Shown here: piece by piece, positions 16,284 to 26,105 of the stretch
Layout: every line of letters starts with the position of its first letter
Numbering within the stretch: the first letter of the stretch is position 1
Source: Companilactobacillus huachuanensis
Lineage (GTDB): Bacteria > Bacillota > Bacilli > Lactobacillales > Lactobacillaceae
DNA length: 64,000 nt
Direction: 5' to 3'
Assembly (NCBI RefSeq): GCF_005404815.1
Contig: NZ_BJDF01000010.1
Span: 1 to 64,000 of the forward strand
The notes under the pieces: model-generated
Told to the model about the DNA's origin: nothing
Database searches by the model: none
The model's input: only the letters and a program-made list of their open reading frames with translations
Position numbers and translations under genes: made by a program

Positions 16284-17753
16284 CTATTTGTTAGACGTCC
16301 CAACAATTAGGTCCTTGAATAAGCCGTAGATGAACTTCTCAGGATCAAAGTCGCGGAGATCATCCATTTGTTCACCTAAACCAACTAGCTTTACTGGAAT
16401 GTGCAATTCATTTCTGATTGCCAAGACGACGCCACCTTGTGAACTACCATCGAGTTTCGTCAAAACAATTCCAGAAACATCAGTTGTTTCGTTAAATTGT
16501 TTAGCTTGACTCAAGGCATTTTGTCCAGTAGAACCATCGAGTACTAACAGAACTTCTTGTGGTGCATCTGGCAATTCACGAGTGATCACACGTTTAATTT
16601 TTTCTAGTTCACGCATTAAGCCTTCTTTATTCTGCAAACGACCGGCAGTATCAACTAACAAAATATCATAATCATCTTCCATTGCTCGTTTAACAGCATC
16701 GTAAACAACAGAAGCGGGATCAGTGTGTGCCTTACTTGCTTGAACGTCAACACCATCACGTTTACCCCATTCTTGCAACTGTTCAATAGCACCGGCTCTG
16801 AAAGTATCTGCAGCTGCCAACAAAACTTTTTTGCCTTGTTGCTTATAGCGATGAGCGAGTTTACCAACGGTAGTGGTTTTCCCAGCTCCATTAACACCTA
16901 CAAATAAGAAAACAGTTGGTGTCTTGTTATCACTGAATTTCAAAGAGTTATCCTCTTCTTTACCCTCTTCACCGTACATATCAACTAATTTCTTAACAAT
17001 TACATTGGAAACGTCAGATTGTTTCTTAGCATTCTCTAACTTAACTTCCTCACGCAATTCATCAGATATTCGCATGGCTGTTTCGTAACCGACATCTGAT
17101 TCAATCAATAATTCTTCCAAATCATCAAAGAAATCTTCATCAACACTTCTGAAATTAGCCAAGAAATGATTCAGACGAGAACTAAAAGAATTACGACTCT
17201 TTTTAAGACCTTCATCGTATTCTTGAACGTCATCTTTAGGCGCTGATTCTTCTGGTTCCGCCTCTGATTCAGTAGTTTCTGTACTTTCAGATTCTTCCTT
17301 TTCAGTTTCAACAGGCTCTTGAATCTCAGAATTGTCTGATGATTCCTCAGTTACTTCTTCAACCGTTGTATCTTCAGACTTGTTTTCAGTTTCAGTTGGT
17401 TTTTCTCGAAGTTCTTCAGCATGCTCAGTTTCCGTTGGTTCTGATTCTGAGGGTGCTTTTTTAACTTCTTCAGCTTTACTTACAGGTTCAGGTTGAACTG
17501 GTGCTTTAACAGGTTCTGTAGCTGGTTTCTTATCTTGTGGTTCTTCTGTCGGAGTTTCTTCAACAGATTGAGCTGCTTCATCGCTTTTAACCTCTGGAGT
17601 TGTTTCTGAATTTTCAGCAGCTGGTGCTTCGTTGGCTTCGGCAGTTTGGTCAGATTCTTTTTCAGATTCTTCTTGAGATTTCTTTTCTAAATCTTTATCT
17701 TCAGAATCATCTTTACCAGTAAAGGCTTTTTTAATTCGATCAAATAATCCCAT
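16284..17753 (-). CDS. ftsY: Signal recognition particle receptor FtsY
   Basis: The protein has 489 residues. Residues 1-180 form an acidic, Glu/Thr/Pro-rich low-complexity region; the NG domain follows, with GVNGAGKTTTVGKLAHRY near 289, DTAGRLQ near 371 and TKLDGSSQGG near 427. It is the membrane receptor for the SRP-ribosome complex. The acidic region is much longer than in Bacillus subtilis FtsY (about 330 residues in all) and resembles the acidic A domain of E. coli FtsY, a membrane-associating segment. Confidence 0.97.
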   Translation of the reverse strand: MGLFDRIKKAFTGKDDSEDKDLEKKSQEESEKESDQTAEANEAPAAENSETTPEVKSDEAAQSVEETPTEEPQDKKPATEPVKAPVQPEPVSKAEEVKKAPSESEPTETEHAEELREKPTETENKSEDTTVEEVTEESSDNSEIQEPVETEKEESESTETTESEAEPEESAPKDDVQEYDEGLKKSRNSFSSRLNHFLANFRSVDEDFFDDLEELLIESDVGYETAMRISDELREEVKLENAKKQSDVSNVIVKKLVDMYGEEGKEEDNSLKFSDNKTPTVFLFVGVNGAGKTTTVGKLAHRYKQQGKKVLLAAADTFRAGAIEQLQEWGKRDGVDVQASKAHTDPASVVYDAVKRAMEDDYDILLVDTAGRLQNKEGLMRELEKIKRVITRELPDAPQEVLLVLDGSTGQNALSQAKQFNETTDVSGIVLTKLDGSSQGGVVLAIRNELHIPVKLVGLGEQMDDLRDFDPEKFIYGLFKDLIVGTSNK

Positions 17754-17762
17754 TATTAACTC

Positions 17763-20700
17763 CTATTCTTTGACGTGCACAGACAGCATCCGTGATACAC
17801 CAGACTCTTCCATCGTTACCCCATAGAGGCGATTGACATTCATCATCGTTCCTTTACGGTGAGTAATGACGATAAATTCAGTGTTAGCGTCATATTGATT
17901 TAAATAATTGGCAAAACGATAAACATTTGCATCATCAAGTGAAGCTTCAACTTCATCAAGAATACAAAATGGCACCGGTTTAACTTTAATAATAGCAAAT
18001 AACAGTGTAATTGCCGTCAAAGCTTTCTCGCCACCAGACAATAAACTCAAACGTTGGAATTTCTTCCCAGGTGGTTGGGCAATAATTTCAATCCCAGTTT
18101 CCAAAAGATTATCCGGTTCGGTCAGAACTAATTTAGCCCGCCCACCGGCAAACATCTCAGGGAAAATATCTTCAAAAGCAGCTGCAACTTCGTCAAAAGT
18201 CTTCTTAAAACGTGTTGTAACTTCTTTATCCATTTCGGACATAGTATCAAGTAATTGTGAACGAGCTTGCAACAAGTCATTTTGTTGTTGTGTTAAAAAT
18301 TCATAGCGATCCTTAACCTTGTCGTATTCTTCGATTGCTGACAAATTGACCGTTCCTAATTCTTCAATACCCATCTTCAACAGACGGGCCTCTTTTTGCA
18401 ATTCCTCGGGATCGTAATCTCCTTGTTTCAAAGCTAAGAGTGAAGCCTCATAAGTCAACTGATACTCTTGTGACAAAGTATCCAATCGACTGTCAATTTG
18501 ATTCGACAACTTGGTATTTTGAATAGCCAAAGTCTCTTGTTGATCTGATGCATTCTTTTGCAAATCAAAATTTCGTTGCGCCTTAGTATTTAATTCAGTA
18601 GCAAGTGTTTGTTGTGTTTCACGTTGAGCCTTTAAATCGGTTACAACCCGTTGAAGTTGTTTAATTTCTCGTTTTAGTTCTGCAATACGACTCTTAACTT
18701 CAGTACTATTAAGATCTAATTGACTCCGTTCAGAGTCCAGAACCGTTAACTGTTGTTGGATTTCAGAAATTTGCTGATCCGTTTGTTCAACAATTTTCTT
18801 TAAATCTTCATTTTGACTGACGTCGTTTTCATGATTGCTCTTCACAACTGCCAACTGTGTTTGAATTGCTTGTTCCTTTTGATTAATTGACTTCAATTCA
18901 GCATCAAAATCGGTTAACATTTTTTGCTTCTGATTCATTTCAGCCTGAGTATCTTCAATCTCTTGTGAGATTTTCTTGGCAGACTCGGTTTGATTCTCTA
19001 AGTTTGTCCGCAAATCCTTTTGTTCCGACTGATATTTAGCCAAATTGTACTTAACAACATTCAATCGTTCACTGAAATGTTTTTCCTCGTTTTGATAAGT
19101 CGAAATTTCACTTTCAAAATGATTTTTTTCAGCATTAAATTGGGCCAGCTTATCGTCAACTGTCTTCTTTTCAGCATTGAGAGCCGTTAATTGATCACGT
19201 AAATCCTGAACAGTCTTCTGCTTTTGATCCATCAGTAGTTCTTGTTTTGACAAATCCTTATTCAAAGACTGCAATTCATCCTTACGTGTCAAAATACTTG
19301 AGTTAACTCGACGTTGTTGCCCACCAGTCATTGAACCACCAGCGTTAACAACATTTCCATCTAAGGTAACGACACGATACTTACGATTAACAGCACTAGA
19401 AATCTTTGTGGCAACATTAATATCTTTGGCAATCAACAAGTTACCTAAAATATTTTTAACGATGTTTGAAACCTTATCATCATATTTAACTAAATCACTA
19501 GCGACTCCAACAAAACCTGCGACCATTTGAGCTTTGTTCAAATCATTAGCATAAATATTATGTGGTTGAATAATATTTACAGGCAAGAACGTTGCCCGTC
19601 CACCACGACTCTGCCTCAAGTACGCAATTGCCTTTTTGGCAGCAGTCTCATCCTCAGTAACGATCGACTGTAACTGATTACTGACAACTGTTTCAATCGC
19701 CAATTGATATTCCTTGGGCACCGAGATCAATTCAGCAACAGCTCCAACGATTCCTGACAATTGTTGTTCATGATTCAGAACATTTTTAGCTCCTTCAAAA
19801 AAGCCAGCATGCTCCTGTTCCATGTTTTCAAGAATTCGCTTTCGAGCCTTAATTTCCTGAAGACTTTCTAAAATCTTCAAATAGTTACTATTTTCACGTT
19901 TACCAGTTTCGGTTACTTCAGTGATACTTTGATTCAACTGTTTGTCACGTTCAAGGAGCGACTTATTATCATCAACTAACTTTTTAACTTGTTGGCTAAT
20001 TGAATTATTGTCATTTTTCGAACTATTTAGATTTTCAGTCACATCAGTTAATTGATCCTGTTGCTCATTTATTGAAGCCTGAACACGTTCCAATTGCCGT
20101 TGTGAAAATTTCTGTTCATTATTATTCGAAACTTGGTCCTGCAATAGATTGACATAATCATTCCTCAAATCAGCAATGTTCTTTTGCAAATCAGCTGGTG
20201 TTTTTTTCTTTAATTGTTGAATATCAGCCAATTGTTTTTCAAAATTCTTGATCTTATCAATACATTCAGCCAATTTTTGATTTGATTCAGTCAATTTTGC
20301 TTGATTAGCTACTTTGCTTGCTTGCAAATTAGCCAATTGATGATTCAAAGACGACTTATTTGAGGAATTGAAACCATTACGCTCATCTGCAACAGCAACT
20401 TTTCCATTGAAAATTTCCAAAGTCTTGGTCGACTCAGTCAATTTTGTTTGATTATCATCAATTTTATTAGTTAAATCTTGGACAGCCTGATTATTATCTT
20501 CAACTTGTTTGTTAGCAATTTTAACTTGCTGAGAAATATTTTGAAGACTCATCTTAACTTCACGCAAATCTTTATCAATTTGGCGCTTTTGGGCAGATAA
20601 ATTTTTAACTTCAATTGTTAAGATTTTTTGATAAATACTATCGTATTTACTCTTTTGTTCCTTGTAATCACGGGCAATACTAGCTTGCTCTTTCAATGGT

Positions 20701-21308
20701 TCAACTTGTTTTGACAATTCAGAAACGATATCTGAAACACGATGCAGATTATCGGTTGTCTCTGACATTTTATTCTCAGCTTGTTGTTTCTTTTGTTTAA
20801 ATAGTGAAACCCCTGCTGACTCTTCAATGATCGTTCGGCGCTCAACTGGCTTACTGTTAAAAATTGCTTCTACACGGCCCTGAGAAATGATAGAGAACGA
20901 CTGTTTTCCCATCCCTGAGTCCATGAACAGTTCCGTAATATCACGCAAACGACACTGCTTATTATTGATCAAAAACTCAGTATCACCATTTCTAAATAAG
21001 CGACGACAAATTACCAAGTCATCTTGAGACGACTTGAGCTCTCGATTATGATTATCGAATTGTAAAATGACTTCAGCCCGATTCATTTGTGGACGGGTTG
21101 CACTTCCAGCAAAAATCACATCGACCATTTTGTCTCCACGTAAACTCTTTGCTGATTGCTCGCCCATTACCCAACGAATGGCTTCAGTAATATTTGATTT
21201 TCCACTCCCGTTGGGCCCAACAATACCAGTTATTCCACTGGTGAAATCAATCTTTGTTTTATCAGCAAAAGATTTAAACCCATTGATCGTTAATGATTTT
21301 AGCGGCAT
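17763..21308 (-). CDS. smc: Chromosome segregation ATPase Smc
   Basis: The protein has 1181 residues, the normal length. The N-terminal Walker A is GPNGSGKSN near 32; coiled coils span 170-500 and 670-1000 around a hinge near 510-640 (GIVGAVAELI ... GGSMTGG); the C-terminal signature LSLLSGGEKALTAI is near 1085 and Walker B CILDEVEASLDD near 1113. It condenses and separates sister chromosomes with ScpA and ScpB. It lies between rnc and ftsY, the classical order. Confidence 0.98.
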   Translation of the reverse strand: MPLKSLTINGFKSFADKTKIDFTSGITGIVGPNGSGKSNITEAIRWVMGEQSAKSLRGDKMVDVIFAGSATRPQMNRAEVILQFDNHNRELKSSQDDLVICRRLFRNGDTEFLINNKQCRLRDITELFMDSGMGKQSFSIISQGRVEAIFNSKPVERRTIIEESAGVSLFKQKKQQAENKMSETTDNLHRVSDIVSELSKQVEPLKEQASIARDYKEQKSKYDSIYQKILTIEVKNLSAQKRQIDKDLREVKMSLQNISQQVKIANKQVEDNNQAVQDLTNKIDDNQTKLTESTKTLEIFNGKVAVADERNGFNSSNKSSLNHQLANLQASKVANQAKLTESNQKLAECIDKIKNFEKQLADIQQLKKKTPADLQKNIADLRNDYVNLLQDQVSNNNEQKFSQRQLERVQASINEQQDQLTDVTENLNSSKNDNNSISQQVKKLVDDNKSLLERDKQLNQSITEVTETGKRENSNYLKILESLQEIKARKRILENMEQEHAGFFEGAKNVLNHEQQLSGIVGAVAELISVPKEYQLAIETVVSNQLQSIVTEDETAAKKAIAYLRQSRGGRATFLPVNIIQPHNIYANDLNKAQMVAGFVGVASDLVKYDDKVSNIVKNILGNLLIAKDINVATKISSAVNRKYRVVTLDGNVVNAGGSMTGGQQRRVNSSILTRKDELQSLNKDLSKQELLMDQKQKTVQDLRDQLTALNAEKKTVDDKLAQFNAEKNHFESEISTYQNEEKHFSERLNVVKYNLAKYQSEQKDLRTNLENQTESAKKISQEIEDTQAEMNQKQKMLTDFDAELKSINQKEQAIQTQLAVVKSNHENDVSQNEDLKKIVEQTDQQISEIQQQLTVLDSERSQLDLNSTEVKSRIAELKREIKQLQRVVTDLKAQRETQQTLATELNTKAQRNFDLQKNASDQQETLAIQNTKLSNQIDSRLDTLSQEYQLTYEASLLALKQGDYDPEELQKEARLLKMGIEELGTVNLSAIEEYDKVKDRYEFLTQQQNDLLQARSQLLDTMSEMDKEVTTRFKKTFDEVAAAFEDIFPEMFAGGRAKLVLTEPDNLLETGIEIIAQPPGKKFQRLSLLSGGEKALTAITLLFAIIKVKPVPFCILDEVEASLDDANVYRFANYLNQYDANTEFIVITHRKGTMMNVNRLYGVTMEESGVSRMLSVHVKE

Positions 21309-21321
21309 AAAATACAGACTC

Positions 21322-22011
21322 CTATAATTCTTCTAATGCTCTCTTAGCAGCCATTTGTTCGGCATGCTTCTTGCTATATCCCAATCCTTTTGACAAAATT
21401 TTGCCATTGGCAATCAATTCAACTTTGAATTTCTTGTCGTGATCAGGACCTTCTTCATCGATAACTTTATAGTCAATTTCGACTTCACCAGATTGTTGTA
21501 ATCTTTCTTGCAAATGAGTCTTGAAGTCAGTGTCTTCAGAAAATTCACCCGAGTCGATATGAGGATAAACGACTTTCTTCAAGAAGTCATCAACTACTTC
21601 ATTACCTTGATCAAGATATAATGCACCGTTGAAAGCCTCAAAAATATCTTCCAACAAGGTATGTCTTTGACGGGCACCTTGTTTTTCTTCACCTTTACCA
21701 ATCAACAAATACTTGTCAATATTGATTTCTTTAGCAAAGCGAGCAAAACTATCTGTCCGAACAATATCTGATCTCAAACGTGTTAATTTACCTTCTGGCA
21801 ATTGCGGATACTTTTTAAAAAGATAGCGCGAGATATTGATTTCTAAAACCGCATCTCCCAAAAATTCAAGACGCTCGTAATCACCAATACCCAACTCTTT
21901 GTGCTCATTATCAAAGGATGAATGAGTCATGGCTCTTTCAACCAGTCTTTTATCGTTAAATTTAATTCCATATTGCTCATCTAAAACTTGTAAGAACTTT
22001 GGATCTAACAT
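21322..22011 (-). CDS. rnc: Ribonuclease III
   Basis: The protein has 229 residues: catalytic RIIID with the signature ERLEFLGDAVLE near 45 and downstream acidic residues (HTLLEDIFEAFNGA near 116), then a dsRNA-binding domain (about 155-229). It processes 30S pre-rRNA and double-stranded mRNA. It starts a cotranscribed group with smc, 13 bases away. A transposable repeat separates it from acpP. Confidence 0.98.
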   Translation of the reverse strand: MLDPKFLQVLDEQYGIKFNDKRLVERAMTHSSFDNEHKELGIGDYERLEFLGDAVLEINISRYLFKKYPQLPEGKLTRLRSDIVRTDSFARFAKEINIDKYLLIGKGEEKQGARQRHTLLEDIFEAFNGALYLDQGNEVVDDFLKKVVYPHIDSGEFSEDTDFKTHLQERLQQSGEVEIDYKVIDEEGPDHDKKFKVELIANGKILSKGLGYSKKHAEQMAAKRALEEL

Positions 22012-22086
22012 AACGTGTCCCCTTTCCCAATATTACTAATTATACTAAACTTTGGCCCCAAATAATTCCGAATAATTCTCAGTATA

Positions 22087-22290
22087 GCTAAAGGTTTAAA
22101 GTTTAGGTAAGTATTCCGTTTCCAGAACTGAAAGTATTCAATTACTGCAAATGAATACTCTCAGTTCTTCCAACTAGTTTATTTTTTAATGGCAGTAGCA
22201 ATAAAAAGAAGACTTCTGATTATTTAAATAAATTAGCCATAGGATTTTAACAACTATAGTTATATTAATTTTTCACCTTTAAACCTTCAG
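22087..22290 (-). repeat. Transposable repeat with collapsed cloverleaf (copy C)
   Basis: The ends are CTAAAGGTTTAAAG on the left and CTTTAAACCTTCAG on the right. TCAGTATA (22079-22086) and TTAGTATA (22291-22298) are a 7 of 8 target duplication. Inside, only the closing helix remains, CAGAACTGAAAGTATTCAAT against ATGAATACTCTCAGTTCTT near 22113-22174, with hairpins 2-4 deleted. Confidence 0.75.
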
Positions 22291-22319
22291 TTAGTATAAC
22301 GCATAGTGCTAGTTGAATA

Positions 22320-22373
22320 TTTTTACATTCAATTAATAACAATTATTTAGTCGGAAGAGCTGGGATATTTAAC
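22320..22373 (+). repeat. About 55-bp intergenic repeat, copy 2
   Basis: This is nearly identical to 2021-2076 and ends with a stub of the cloverleaf 5' side (TAGTCGGAAGAGC). It lies head-to-head with copy C, the same arrangement as the other paired units. Confidence 0.6.
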
Positions 22374-22392
22374 TAGCACTGCACGTTAGTAT

Positions 22393-22422
22393 AAAAAAAT
22401 AAGACCCAATGGCCTTATTTTT
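22393..22422 (-). terminator. Terminator of acpP
   Basis: On the minus strand, AAAATAAGGCC pairs with GGGTCTTATTTT around ATT and is followed by a T-run. The stem overlaps the acpP stop codon. Confidence 0.8.
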
Positions 22423-22657
22423 GATGTGATGAAATGTAGCTTGCTGCTGCACCAACTGTTGTAATCTTTTCAGCGTCATCATCTGGAATCTCAGCTCCGA
22501 ATTCGTCTTCAAGTTCAAGGACAAATTCAACAAGGTCAATTGAATCTGCGTCGAGATCATTTGTAAATGATGTTTCTCTAGTAATGGTAGCTGCGTCAAC
22601 TTCGAACTTGTCGGCAATCAATTTAACAATTTTGTCAAAAACTTCTTGTTCTGTCAT
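22415..22657 (-). CDS. acpP: Acyl carrier protein
   Basis: The protein has 80 residues, is acidic, and carries the phosphopantetheine site DADSIDLVE with Ser39. It holds growing acyl chains for fatty acid synthesis and acyl transfer. It sits 14 bases after plsX, whose product makes acyl-phosphate from acyl-ACP. Confidence 0.97.
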   Translation of the reverse strand: MTEQEVFDKIVKLIADKFEVDAATITRETSFTNDLDADSIDLVEFVLELEDEFGAEIPDDDAEKITTVGAAASYISSHQK

Positions 22658-22671
22658 GGATGGAATTCTCC

Positions 22672-23673
22672 TTATTTTTCACTCATTTTTTCAAAATACT
22701 TATTAGCCTTATTAATTGTATCGTTAGATAACATATCATAAATTTGTTTAACGGTATAATAGACTGCCCGATTATCAGCAGCACCATGCGCCTTAACGAC
22801 TGGTGACTTGAGTCCTAGTAACACGGCCCCACCTGCTTGAGAAGTATCGAACATTTCTTTCATACCTTTAAGCGATGGTGAAACGATAGCTGCACCCATT
22901 TTAGTAAAAATACCGTTATTTAGCAAGGCATCTTTTAGTTGACCTAAGAGAATTTTAGCAGTCCCCTCAGTCGCCTTCAATGCTGCATTTCCAGTAAATC
23001 CATCTGTTACGATAACGTCAGCCTTTCCAGCTAAGATGTCCCCAGATTCGATATTACCAATGAAATTGATACCCTCGGTATTCTTCAATAATTGATAGGC
23101 CTCTTTGTGCATGCTATCGCCCTTGTCATACTCCGTACCATTATTTAGTAGTGCAACACGTGGCTTGTCGATTTTTTTAACGTCATGAGCATATATCGAA
23201 CCCATAACAGCCCACTGTTGTAAGTATGATGCCTTAGCTTCGGCGTTAGCACCAACATCCAACATATTAACACCTTTTGGTGAATTTGTTGCTGGTAAAG
23301 TTGGCATTAAAGCTGGGCGGGCAACTTGTTTGATTCTACCGACGATAAAAATACCGGCTGCTAACAAAGCTCCTGTATTTCCGAGTGAGAACAAAGCGTC
23401 GTTTTCACCATCTTTAACTGACTGTGCGGCCAAAACCATTGAAGCATCCTTTTTGGAACGAATGGCTTTGACTGGTTCATCGGTACCCAAAATTTCCGTA
23501 TCTGTATGTACGATTGTAATCCGTTCATCATTTTTCAAATACTCTTTGATGGCTGATTCTTTACCATACAAGACAAACTCTAAATCTTTCCATTCGTCAC
23601 GAGCACGTTCGATTCCTTCAACTACTACTTGTGGTGCATTGTCGCCACCCATAGCATCAACAGCTATTTTCAT
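22672..23673 (-). CDS. plsX: Phosphate acyltransferase PlsX
   Basis: The protein has 333 residues beginning with the family signature MKIAVDAMGGDNAPQ; VTDGFTGNAALK near 223 is the second conserved block. It converts acyl-ACP to acyl-phosphate, the first step of phospholipid synthesis with PlsY. It is followed by acpP and preceded by recG with a 12-base gap. Confidence 0.97.
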   Translation of the reverse strand: MKIAVDAMGGDNAPQVVVEGIERARDEWKDLEFVLYGKESAIKEYLKNDERITIVHTDTEILGTDEPVKAIRSKKDASMVLAAQSVKDGENDALFSLGNTGALLAAGIFIVGRIKQVARPALMPTLPATNSPKGVNMLDVGANAEAKASYLQQWAVMGSIYAHDVKKIDKPRVALLNNGTEYDKGDSMHKEAYQLLKNTEGINFIGNIESGDILAGKADVIVTDGFTGNAALKATEGTAKILLGQLKDALLNNGIFTKMGAAIVSPSLKGMKEMFDTSQAGGAVLLGLKSPVVKAHGAADNRAVYYTVKQIYDMLSNDTINKANKYFEKMSEK

Positions 23674-23685
23674 TTTGTTTCCTCG

Positions 23686-25719
23686 CTAATCAAAATTATT
23701 TAATTGTTCATATTCATCGTTAATAAATGACTTCAAGGCTTTAGTCTCAGGATTATTAAGTAATTTTTCGTCCTCATAAAGTCGACTAGCCTCCTCTTGA
23801 GCCACTTCCAAGATATTAATATCGTTGATTGGATTACCAACTTTAAATTCAGGCAAACCGGATTGGCGATTTCCCAACAAATCTCCAGAACCACGCATCT
23901 TCAAATCTGCTTCAGCTAAGACAAAGCCATCATTAGTTGACGTCAAAATTTTCATACGCTCCGTGGCTGATTCATTCTTAGGGTCAGCAATCAAAATACA
24001 ATACGACTGTTTTTCCCCACGTCCAACACGACCACGCAACTGATGCAACTGCGATAAACCGAAACGATTAGCATCATATATTACCATAACTGATGCATTA
24101 GGTACATCAACACCAACTTCAATAACTGTTGTCGAAACCAAAACATCGATTTTTTTATCTGAAAAGTCCCTCATAACCGTTTCTTTTTGGTCATTTGGCA
24201 TTTGTCCATGCAAGAGCCCGATATGATATTTCTGACCAAATAGTTCAGTAAATTTATCATAAATCAATTCCGCATTCTTCAGATCCATCGATTCTGATTC
24301 CGAAATCAACGGTGTAACAACATAAACCTGTGCACCATCACTCAATTCCTTAGACACAAAATGATACATCTGTTCGACTTTTTGACTTCTGATCCAGTAA
24401 GTCTCGACTTTTTTTCGACCAGCTGGAAGTTGATCAATTCGTGAAACATCCATATCGCCATAAGTTGTAATTGCCAAAGTACGAGGAATTGGTGTAGCTG
24501 TCATTGCAAGAACATCTGGATTCTGCCCCTTTTCACGCAAAGCTTTTCGTTGATTAACACCAAAACGGTGCTGCTCGTCAATAACTATGAACCCAAGTTC
24601 TTTGAAATCAACACTATCTTGAATCAAGGCATGAGTTCCAACGACGATGTTAGTTTTACCATTTTCAATGTCTCCAGCAATAAAATCATGTTCCTTTTTA
24701 GTCAATGAACCAGTTAACAAAGCTGTCTTAATGTGTAAAGGTGCCAATAATTTACTAATTTTATCAAAATGCTGCTGAGCTAGGATTTCCGTTGGTGCCA
24801 TGATTGCCGCCTGGTATCCTGCTGTAACAGCCGCCAACATCGCAATCACTGAAACAATTGTTTTACCAGAACCAACATCACCTTGTAATAATCGATTCAT
24901 ATGATGTGTCGATTCCATATCATCAAGAATCTCTTTAGTTACTCGATCTTGCGCGTCAGTTAATTTAAAAGGCAGACTTTTGACAAATTTTTGAATAAAG
25001 TCATGATCATATTTTTCAACGATCCCAATGTTTTTCTGTTCATCACTGCGTTTGATACTCTGTAAGCCACACTGAAATAAGAAAAATTCTCGAAACTTAG
25101 CGCTACGCCGAGCTTCATCCCCTTGTTCTTGGGTTTTTGGAAAGTGGATTCCCGAAACGATTTGCTCGTCATCCAACAGTTTATACTTCGTACGAATATA
25201 TGTGGGTACAATCGTGTCAATTTGATCATGATATTTTTCATACGCTGCCTTGATTAAGTTGATCAAGGTTTTTTGATGAATATTTTTATTTACAGAATAA
25301 ACAGAATCAACGGAATTATCGTGGATATCGATAACTTTCATTCCCATCAACGATCGTCGACTCTCATTCCATTTTCCATAAACAGCCACATCAGTTCCCG
25401 TTTCAAACTTATCTTTTAACCACGGCTGATTAAAGAACGTTACCATGATGGATTCGTTATCAACTAAAATTCTGACATTCAACCGGGTCTTCTTATACCC
25501 AAAACGTGCTACGACTGGCTCACTAGCAACGACACCTTTAAGCAAAATTTTCTCCTGATCAGCCGCATCATCAAGTGACTTGGCCTGCATATCCTCATAG
25601 CGAAAAGGAAAATAAAACAACAAATCATACACATTATTAATGCCAAGAGATTGTAAAGCCTCTAGCTTTTTAGGACCAACTCCTGGTAATTCCGCTAGTG
25701 AAACTTTTCTCAGATCCAT
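23686..25719 (-). CDS. recG: ATP-dependent DNA helicase RecG
   Basis: The protein has 677 residues from the ATG at 25719, with GGAAGGGGG upstream; a frame extended to 25752 has no ribosome site. The N-terminal wedge OB domain (60-150) is followed by helicase motifs: GDVGSGKT near 281, DEQHRFG near 384, TATPIPRT near 412, and LRGRVGRG near 583. It regresses stalled forks and processes Holliday junctions. A repeat-filled gap lies upstream, towards fakA. Confidence 0.97.
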   Translation of the reverse strand: MDLRKVSLAELPGVGPKKLEALQSLGINNVYDLLFYFPFRYEDMQAKSLDDAADQEKILLKGVVASEPVVARFGYKKTRLNVRILVDNESIMVTFFNQPWLKDKFETGTDVAVYGKWNESRRSLMGMKVIDIHDNSVDSVYSVNKNIHQKTLINLIKAAYEKYHDQIDTIVPTYIRTKYKLLDDEQIVSGIHFPKTQEQGDEARRSAKFREFFLFQCGLQSIKRSDEQKNIGIVEKYDHDFIQKFVKSLPFKLTDAQDRVTKEILDDMESTHHMNRLLQGDVGSGKTIVSVIAMLAAVTAGYQAAIMAPTEILAQQHFDKISKLLAPLHIKTALLTGSLTKKEHDFIAGDIENGKTNIVVGTHALIQDSVDFKELGFIVIDEQHRFGVNQRKALREKGQNPDVLAMTATPIPRTLAITTYGDMDVSRIDQLPAGRKKVETYWIRSQKVEQMYHFVSKELSDGAQVYVVTPLISESESMDLKNAELIYDKFTELFGQKYHIGLLHGQMPNDQKETVMRDFSDKKIDVLVSTTVIEVGVDVPNASVMVIYDANRFGLSQLHQLRGRVGRGEKQSYCILIADPKNESATERMKILTSTNDGFVLAEADLKMRGSGDLLGNRQSGLPEFKVGNPINDINILEVAQEEASRLYEDEKLLNNPETKALKSFINDEYEQLNNFD

Positions 25720-25825
25720 AAACTTTCCCCCTTCCTCTAGACGATATTTCAAAATGAAAAAAGGCTATGACAAAACGAATCGTTTCATCACTGCCTCCTT
25801 TGGTTTTAATGTTTTATACTTTTTT

Positions 25826-25892
25826 TGCTGCTTCCGGCTGTGAGGAATTGGAACCTGATGTGTGGACCGGTTCCTCACAACCTACAGCTAAT
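25826..25892 (-). repeat. Cloverleaf repeat remnant D
   Basis: Read on the minus strand: GTTGTGAGGAA pairs with TTCCTCACAGC as a closing helix, with only CCGGTCCACACATCAGG kept inside, the 3' junction of full units. The outer edge reads CCGGAAGCAGCAAA, like units B and H. Confidence 0.65.
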
Positions 25893-26001
25893 GTATCTGT
25901 TAATTTTATCACTTTGATTATTTAATAAATTTTAAAAATAAATAACTATCAAATCAACTAACTTTAATTAATTATTATTAATGAAAACCTATCAAACCAA
26001 T

Positions 26002-26100
26002 GAGTTGGAGGAACTGATAGTATTGACCGAGGTTCAAGACCGCTTCTCAGGCTCGGACCGTTCCGCATAGCAGGTTAATACTATCAGTTCTGGAGACGGG
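26002..26100 (+). repeat. Cloverleaf repeat derivative E (helices 1 and 4 only)
   Basis: The closing helix AACTGATAGTATT pairs with AATACTATCAGTT; inside only hairpin 4 remains (CGAGGTTCAAGACCGCTTCT, then GGCTCGGACC). Hairpins 2 and 3 are deleted. It is head-to-head with remnant D. The AT-rich 110 bases between them hold no gene. The edge runs into the end of fakA. Confidence 0.75.
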
Positions 26101-26105
26101 ACCCA

